From Anthoceros angustus (lineage: Eukaryota > Streptophyta > Anthocerotopsida > Anthocerotales > Anthocerotaceae), in assembly GCA_010909165.1 (NCBI GenBank), contig MU008150.1, forward strand, positions 62,001-126,000: DNA of 64,000 bases, given 5' to 3'. The position numbers were made by a program, and so were the translations under genes. The notes beneath the pieces were generated by a model that ran no database searches, was not told where the DNA came from, and saw only the letters and a program-made list of their open reading frames with translations. Each line of letters opens with the position of its first letter. The stretch's first letter is position 1. Shown in pieces: positions 57,031-64,000 of the stretch.

Positions 57031-57867
57031 CTAGATTAAGCTGCCTCCCATGTTTAATGAATTTTGTGGACTTGAACGACGTACTTCAGCTATTTGTCCA
57101 AAGCCATGCAGTGTCACACCGGGAGAAGAAGGGACCTTTGGGAATGGGTCAACTAGACCCAGCCGCCCGACAGCCTTAGGTTGTATGAGAAGTCGCCAAG
57201 CCACCGTAGGCACCTTTCTGCCTTCCCATAGACGGTGACCACACGAGAACTGGAGAATCAGCTCTTTCATCCCGTCCATATCCGCCTTTGATGGAACCCA
57301 CACAAAGATGTAATACCATAAGGTTGAAGTGAGAATGTGATTGACGGCTATCACCCTGGCTGGGGTGGAGAGCTGTAACACCTGCAGACCGTTCCTTAAG
57401 ACCACCGCTTTCCATGCACAATGGATGCTGAAAGCTCTCAGTCCGTTAGAGTGCCCGTGGAAAGGCTTTGTTTTAGCTAGGCTGAAGCCTGCCCATCTAC
57501 AGAAATCTGGGGGACAAGATCTGGGGTATATATTTTCCCCTCAGGTGATGTAGGCAGGCCCGGAGGCCTCACCGCTCTGGCACTCTATCCGGGCCAGCTT
57601 CAAGCGCTCGATCCGGCTCTGTAAGTGGTGTTTACCAGTCTCTAGGGCCCAAGCCCTGGCACTTCCCCCGTACGGTTGTGCTTTTGCCTGGATGCATAAG
57701 GCCCGTTCACGGATGCAACGATCCCAGCACATCAGGAATGCTGGATTGGAAGGACTTTCCGCTTTCAGACGCTTGTGGAATTTGGCGACTAAGTCTTGGA
57801 AGTCGGTGGAGGACATCACGGTTGACTTTAATGTCAGCTCCCAGTTATGTTGTGTCCAGGAGCACAT
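57031..57867 (-). pseudogene. LINE reverse-transcriptase remnant
   Basis: On the minus strand the distal part reads ARVIAVNHILTSTLWYYIF, then WRLLIQPKAVGRLGLVD, a typical stretch after the catalytic domain of plant LINEs. The proximal frame (57,867-57,541) resembles the endonuclease-to-RT linker. The catalytic core between them is missing. It is a different lineage from the LINE at 27-33 kb. Confidence 0.65.
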
Positions 57868-58039
57868 CTGTGACGCCTATAGGGAAGCGACCGAAGCTGG
57901 AGATGCTCCTTCATTTGGAGACTTTGTGATGCTTACCTCTCACACCGACCAATGGGATAGGTTTTTAGCGGATTCCTTTCTGCTCCATCTGAGACCAACC
58001 AGAAACACACAAGAGCGAACACATGTTCTTTACGTGTGA

Positions 58040-58310
58040 ATTCGCGAGAGCCAACTTTCCTTTCTCTCAAGCAATTCTCTCCTGGAGAAGGGGAGAGATT
58101 TCGCTAGGTTTGGGAGCCAACAATTCCGCAGTTTTTCATTCTCTCCTGGAGAAGAGGAGAGATTTCGCTAGGTTTGGGAGCCAACAATTCCGCAGTTTTT
58201 CATTCTCTCCTGGATAAGGGGAGAGATTTCGCTAGGTTTGGGAGCCAACAATTCCGCAGTTTTTCATTCTTTCCTGGATCAGGGGAGAGATTTCGCCAGG
58301 TTTGGGAGGT
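58040..58310. repeat. 65-bp tandem repeat, about four copies
   Basis: The unit holds CAGTTTTTCATTCTCTCCTGG, a GAGAGATTTCGC(T/C)AGGTTTGGGAG stretch and CCAACAATTCCG. GGGAGCCAAC starts at 58,111, 58,176 and 58,240. The inverted pair CTCTCC/GGAGAG could form a small hairpin in each unit. Confidence 0.9.
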
Positions 58311-59148
58311 TGAAGGTCCCTCTGTGAAGCCTTGCTGTGCTTTCGCTTGGCCTCGGGGGCGCCTTCCCTCCCAGACGGGGTGCCTGCCCTCCTGCTTTCG
58401 TTGGTCTCTGTCTTTCCGTTGTTCGCACCCGGTTAAGTCTGGCAGTCCCCTTTCGAAAGGAGCTATTTGGGCACTTATCTGCCGTTCATGTTGTGCTCTG
58501 TGGTGCTGAGCTCACTCTATAATCTTCCGTTTTATAAAGCTCAGTCTTGACGTGAAAGAAAAGGGACCTTTGAACCGCTTCTACACGAAGTGCCTCACGT
58601 TCTGTCTAAATTATGTTATTGTTTTCCCGCTAAACTAATCTTTAAACCCTCCACACACGAGGTCGATTTTGTACCGATATCGATGCCGACGCGTTTTGAT
58701 GCAATCACGCATGAAGTAGTTGGCCCGGCCCTAAGCCCAAGGTTCCTCGTGCCTAGGGAGTCGACTCAGGTCAAGGATTCGGCACTGCGTGTCACGGTGC
58801 GATTCGGACACCACCCACATACCTTTGGGGAATTGGTGGGGAGAGAGCGATCCCATTTAGGCCAGAAGGGCGTTCGTAATAGGTAGATTAATATGTCTTT
58901 TCAGGCTCCGCGAAAAGTAGGCTACGCTAAACTTGATCAAGAAGAAAGAGGTAAAATGGCAACCAGCGATGGGGTTAGAATGTGGGTTTTGCAATGAACA
59001 GGGTTGCGTATTAGGCGTCACTCACAAAGCCCGCAACAACGGACCAAGCTGAAGTGTCCCCGGACCGGGACCAGGAAATGTTGCAGGGCCCCAGGGGAGG
59101 CTTCTTGTCTGCCTGTGAATGAGTGTTTCCAGGGGCTCAGCTGGGGGG
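58311..59148. other. Upstream region of the ceramidase gene
   Basis: No separate gene was recognised. The last part probably holds the promoter and leader of the alkaline ceramidase. Confidence 0.45.
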
Positions 59149-60034
59149 ATGGCGGAATTTCAAGCACAGGACGGGTACTGGGGTCCGGTGACGTCCAGCA
59201 CGGAGTGGTGTGAGCAGAATTATGCAGTCTCCCAGTACGTTGCGGAATTCTTCAACACCGTGTCGAACGCCCCTGTCATCTTGCTCTCCCTCATTGGTCT
59301 CATCAACTCCATACGGCAAAGGTTCGAGAGACGATTCAGCGTGCTGCACCTGGCCAACATGGTGCTGGGTGTGGGCAGCATACTCTTCCACGGCACGCTG
59401 CAGCATGTGTAAGTCCTCGGACGACTGGTTGCTGCCATCCTCACCGTTTGTGTGCCAGCTCGTGCTGGATCTTTGCGTTAAGGCAGTAGCTGATTAGGTC
59501 ACATCGGACTTGTGTGTTGGCAGTCAACAGCAGAGCGACGAGACTCCAATGGTGTGGGTGATGCTGCTATATATCTACGTCCTCTACTCTCCGGATTGGC
59601 ATTACACCAGCACCATGCCAACCTTCCTCTTCCTGTATGGCACAGTTTTTGCGATTCTCCACTCGCAGTTTCGCTTCGTCTTAGGGTTCCAGCTACATTA
59701 TGTGTTTTTGGGTCTGCTCTGCCTCCCCCGGATGTATAAGTATTATATGCACACCACAGATCCTGCTGCAAGGCGGTTGGCACATCTATACATTGTCACC
59801 ACAGTTTTGGGAGCTGCGTTTTGGCTTGTGGATCGGACCTTGTGCAGGTTCGTGCTGGCATTGCCGGTGAACCCACAAGGGCATGCGTGGTGGCATGTGC
59901 TCACAGGCTTTAATTCCTACTTCGGGAACACTTTTTTGCAATTTTGCCGGGCTCAACAACTTAACTGGAATCCAGAGCTCCGGAAGTGTTTGGGCCTTCC
60001 CTATGTCAAGGTTACCAAGCCTAAGGAAGAGTAA
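59149..60034 (+). CDS. ACER: Alkaline ceramidase
   Basis: Two exons (59,149-59,408 and 59,524-60,034) join in phase to about 256 residues, the usual family length. This seven-helix membrane hydrolase cleaves ceramide to sphingoid base and fatty acid, normally in the ER or Golgi. The diagnostic residues are present: STEWCEQNYAVSQYVAEFFN near the N-terminus, GVGSILFHGTLQH, DETPMVW, SPDWHY, and the C-terminal HAWWHVLTGFNSYF with the zinc-binding histidines. The intron has GTAAGT and GCAG borders. The first ATG of the conserved MAEFQAQDGYWGPVTSSTEW start was chosen. Plant ACERs affect sphingolipid balance and stress responses. Confidence 0.92.
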
Positions 60035-60985
60035 AGACAGACAGCAGCTACGACCACCTTGTATAGTCTCTATTGGGATTCATTATTTGAGCTACCATTG
60101 ATGTTTCTTTGTGGGGTGAGAGCGAGCTACTTCCAAGGGCACCACCAAACGGCAGTGCCCTTGGCTTCGTGACAACCAATGAAAATATTCCTCTCCACAC
60201 CTTCGGGATGGATTGATGTCATGTGGACCGTATGACGTGAGAGCTCCTCACCGAGTACTCTTGTTTTGTGGAGAGCAGACCGTCGCCTCGGTTTTGAGAA
60301 GGTTTTTGTAGAGCAGAGCAGAGCAGAGGCTATTCTATGATTTGCGTGTTTCTCTCTTGACTAACTATGTCAGCTGCAGCAGTCCTGGTAGGTAGTCAGG
60401 TAGTCATCAGGTAGTCAAATTGGTTGCAGCCGGAAGGTGATAAGGTCAACATTTTGGGGCACCAACGACAAATATTTGGTTGCTTGTATGTCAGAGAGTT
60501 TCCAGGATTTGACTGACCTTAGAGGCAATAAAAAAAACAGATCTTTCGAAGGTTAGTGTAAAAGGGTTGCTTCAGGGTCTTCAGAGTGTCCACGGACCAC
60601 CAGACGGAACCATGCCTCGAAGCTGCTGCCCCTTTGCTTGATAATAAAACATGCCGGACTGCTCTCGATGAGAATTCGGCATTGCCTTCCTTGATGAGAG
60701 GGTCGTACCTAGTAGCTTAAACATGTTATATGGCAGCCTCCATCCAGCTCGCTTCTTCAGGTGGGAGCCACCACTGAAATGCACCCCTCTTTGTCCCTTG
60801 CTGTGGGCGCTTTTTCATACAGTCCTGTCTGGACCACAATGACAGGCGGATGGCAGAGACATGCACCTTTCCTTGAATTGCCGGACTGTGTAATGCGGCT
60901 TACCAAAACCCTGGTGGGTGCATAAGCAGCTTGGATGAGATGAGAATCTCACTAACACGGTGAGAAGCAGAAGCCATCACTGACC
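60035..60985. other. Spacer between ceramidase and DUF3054 genes
   Basis: This is likely 3' and 5' untranslated and promoter sequence. No additional gene was recognised. AGAGCAGAGCAGAGC at about 60,312 is a short microsatellite. Confidence 0.5.
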
Positions 60986-62214
60986 ATGTCTGCAGCCACA
61001 GGATGGGTGTGTGCGCCGCCCACCTGGGGGACACGGCTTATCCGGGCTCCCTCATTCCGGGGCCACTGCCCTGGCCCTCACCCTGTTTGCTGTAGCTTGA
61101 AGGTTAGGTGCGAGGGAGATGGAACCCCGCCCTCGCAGGAGCAGACTGTGGTGCGGAAAAAGGTGCTGCGCCGCACCTCAGCTCCTGCTCCTGCATCCTC
61201 TGCCTCTGCCGAAGCTGGAGACTCAGCACCATCTCCGCTGAGAACGGTTGGCGTGGAGGAGGAAGGGGTGTCCTGGGAAGGTGTTGCCAAGGTGGACAGA
61301 GCACGAGCTGAAGACGAAACCAACTGGGGGTAGATTTTTGTGTCATGGCCGATTTGGCTGCTATGGGTGGACTCTCTGTGACGGTGAAATGGTGTGGGAA
61401 CGGTGGCATGTGCAGTCGCGTTGCAGCGTTGGCGGCGGGTGACATTACTGCCCTGTTGCTCTTCTCAGGAGTAGGACGGCTCAGCCACGGTCTGCCCCTT
61501 GATTGGGAAATTGTACGAACAGCAGATCCCTTTATTGCAGGTGCATTCTTTCACATGGTGCCTTCAGAGAGAGATGCGTCATGTGCTGTAGCATCAGCTG
61601 GGTCCTAACTTCGCGCCCTGTACATCTGCAAATCCTTTTCGCAGGCTGGCTTTTAGGATCGTACTTCGTGGGTGGCTATGGCCCAGAAGGCCAAGGTGAA
61701 CAAGGCCTTTCGTCTGCAAGTCTCTCTGCTGCTAAGTCTTGGGCTGTGGGGGTCCCTGTAAGTATAACTGCAATTCTGACGCAGCGTTGTGGCTTGGCAA
61801 GCAATCAAATAGACAACAGGCATTTTTGTAGACTACCCTGACACACTGGTATTCCAGCTGGGATTGGCTATCAGGACTTACACCACGGGTCATCCCCCTG
61901 CCCAACCTTTCATTCTAGTCTCCCTCGCCAGCATTCTTGTGCTCCTCACTGGTTGGCGGGCTGCGTTCACAGCGCTTTTTCCAAATGACCAAGCGACTAG
62001 AGTCCAAAAGCAAGGGGATAAGAAGGGGAGCGTGCTCGAGCTTTTCCAGGTTTGCATTCAGCGTCAATCTTCCGTTCGAAATAGCACTAGTTGCGATGTC
62101 GACTTACTTTCATTACCTTCCTCGTGAGATAACACCGATTGCGATATCAACTGACTGCTGTTTTGTCTCTGTTGTCTGATGCAGCTCTTGGGGTCACTAG
62201 TTCGCCGATGGTAA
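60986..62214 (+). CDS. DUF3054 membrane protein, probably plastid-targeted
   Basis: Five exons (60,986-61,280; 61,427-61,540; 61,645-61,757; 61,858-62,049; 62,185-62,214) give about 247 residues. The first 95 are Ser/Ala/Arg-rich, consistent with a plastid transit peptide. The domain then shows ALAAGDITALLLFSGVGRLS, TADPFIAGWLLGSYFVGGYG, AAKSWAVGVPLGLAIR and ILVLLTGWRAAF, four hydrophobic segments with the GRLSHG and TADPFIA motifs of the DUF3054 family. It ends LLGSLVRRW. The biochemical role of the family is unknown; relatives occur in cyanobacteria and other bacteria. The exon 1/2 junction was chosen to keep phase and could shift by a few residues. Confidence 0.85.
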
Positions 62215-64000
62215 GCGAGATGTCCTAGGCCGACAGTTGTGTTCGAGCCAGTGACAACATATACTGTTGCGTTACGCGGAATTGCATCCTAGGTTATCTA
62301 GTAGGTAGGTTCCAAAGCTTCATTGGACACGTAGTTCATGAAGTGATGAATCTTCGCCAAACTTTACTTTTGAGAGCACGGAAGGAGAGAAAGTTGAGAA
62401 CTCAACTCATGAGGATGCACGGACAAGTCGAAAAAAGCCCAAAAGGACACGACAATCGGCAGATCAGTGGTCCATCACCAAGACAGTTTCCAATATGGCC
62501 AACTCGAAGAGTTAACACATCGTATACAGAGCAATGAAAAGAACACCCTACGAAGCTCACACAACCTGTTCTGTCCAAACCGCCATTTACTCGGAAATCT
62601 TGCTCCCAAAAGCTCAGTCCAAACCTGCCAATACCATATCCTCCCTCCACAATTAGTGTTTCGAAGTCCTGTCTGGAAGGTCCTATACAAGACGACACTC
62701 CTATTATTTACATGAGCCAGTAGCCCGCCGCTGACCCCAACATCCTGCAGGAAGAAAAATGCAAAACACGATCACCAGCCCTATCAAGTCTTGCCAGATG
62801 ACAGCTCCTGGTTACAGCCACCATAAGTATTGCACACCGTCGTAGCTTCAAAAGTACGTAACAGCTCCAATGCTCTAGACAGAAATTCACATCCTCAATC
62901 TGCTGTAAGATTCTTGTCAACAACCTGACAGAACCTCCGCAGATACATATTCCTCCTGTGTTTGCATGAGAACTCCTTCACTGGGTTTTTTCTTGCACCT
63001 GTTCAAACTCCACCTGAAGCACGCTCTACAACACATTAGTCCTACAGTACCACAACATGACACCCTTGCTGCAAGTGGCAGCATGCACTTCAACAAAAAA
63101 ATTCAAGAACCACACCTCGAGGGACGACTGTACTTTCGTGTGGACTCCTATCTGGGGCAGACTTTTCTCCTGCAAGCGGTCATGATTGCACACAATCTCA
63201 CAACAGAGAGGGCAACCATTAGCTGCTCAGAAGTTAGGACCCATGCGAACCAGCCCAACCAGGAATGATTGGAAAATGGTCAGAGTCCTCAGATCTACAG
63301 GGAAGCCTTCAGCCTTGAATTTACTCTCAGTGGAAAGGAGAGAAAGCAGCGATCCACCATCCTCATTCACGAACCCCAAAAGCTGGATGCAAGAACCACA
63401 AACTCTGTGGCACACTGGCAACACCAATTCCTCGAGGGAGCAGATCTTGAGGCATCACTCAGCCAATATAACCAGAAGGCCAGCCAAGAGGAGCTTGCAA
63501 TTCGTGCTCCTGCAGCCAACAAGCATAATCCTCCCTGAGCCGTAGTGGCTCAGGCCACCCCTCCAATCAGCTGATGCAAACGACTTGGGCAGACCACCCA
63601 CAGGTCCTTGAACAGGTTCACAATAATAATACCCCACTCCCAATCCACGTGAATACTGTTGGAACAGTCAGAGTGCTGCAATTCATGACAGGTGATAAAA
63701 AGGCTACCCATCACAAGCTAGACACTCCACTCCCAGGGAGACAGAACTATATACAATCTACAGACCTAAGTAATACGCTCCCACTATCTGAGAATGGGCA
63801 TACCTAGTTCAAAGCCTGAGGAACCAATACCTGGCGGCACATACTACAAAATGTTTTGACTTCATACTACTCTAATCAGAGAGGGACAGAGACTAGTACT
63901 GAATCAAGGAAGGGCGTCTGCTGGGATAGTAGAACATCCCTGTCATCTGAGGGCAAGTATCCATGACATCAAGACAAGTTCAGGTGATTAGATGTTTGTT
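62215..64000. other. No recognised gene
   Basis: The first few hundred bases are probably the 3' region of the DUF3054 gene. Short frames on both strands (for example 63,186-63,545) have no recognisable domain. An unrecognised exon of a neighbouring gene beyond the right edge cannot be excluded. Confidence 0.45.

Noticed and set aside
63186-63545. 119-residue frame near the right edge
   Set aside because: No recognised domain and overlapping frames of similar length on both strands.

Overview
This window comes from a large, repeat-rich land-plant nuclear genome. The genes have GT-AG introns and plant-only or plant-typical families: a PsbP-like thylakoid lumen protein, an organellar PPR protein, a plant MBD protein, CDC6, an alkaline ceramidase, a DUF3054 membrane protein, STIG1-type cysteine-rich secreted proteins and a desiccation-related ferritin-like protein. 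The style of the PPR protein, the remnant of a bacterial-type DNA amino-methyltransferase and the many nested transposons suggest a seed-free plant, most likely a fern; this is an inference from style, not from a database match.

Layout. 1-19.9 kb is almost entirely repeats. A block of about 5.8 kb at the left edge (copy A) recurs at about 12.3-19.1 kb (copy A'). Both copies contain nested transposons of one family whose ends read AACAYGATA...GAAGGGGG, whose interiors carry GC-rich palindromic arrays, and which are flanked by 4-bp target-site duplications. A LINE 3' end is embedded in each copy. Between A and A' lie CACTA-like subterminal repeats in roughly 845-bp tandem units, a decayed intron-bearing DNA amino-methyltransferase gene (9.5-11.1 kb) and a GTGTGAGT minisatellite. 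19.9-26.8 kb holds an intact three-exon desiccation-related gene, its truncated tandem copy, and a frameshifted STIG1-repeat gene. 27-35.6 kb is a degenerate LINE cut by another member of the transposon family, followed by copia, 5S-like and second LINE fragments. 36.7-41.1 kb holds the intact 17-repeat STIG1 gene and a 5-repeat relative, completing a one-strand cluster of three.

43-62.2 kb is the gene-rich part: PPL1-like PsbP protein (+), PPR protein (+), CDC6 (-), MBD protein (-), alkaline ceramidase (+) and DUF3054 protein (+), with tandem repeats and a LINE remnant between 54.7 and 58.3 kb. I recognised no gene in 62.2-64 kb.

The most interesting result is the coherent non-autonomous transposon family (1,613/1,809-3,976, 14,170-19,872, 14,371-16,547 and 29,475-31,761). 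Removing the last copy together with one CTAT restores a continuous LINE reading frame. Exon coordinates are hand-derived from splice signals, phase and family conservation.
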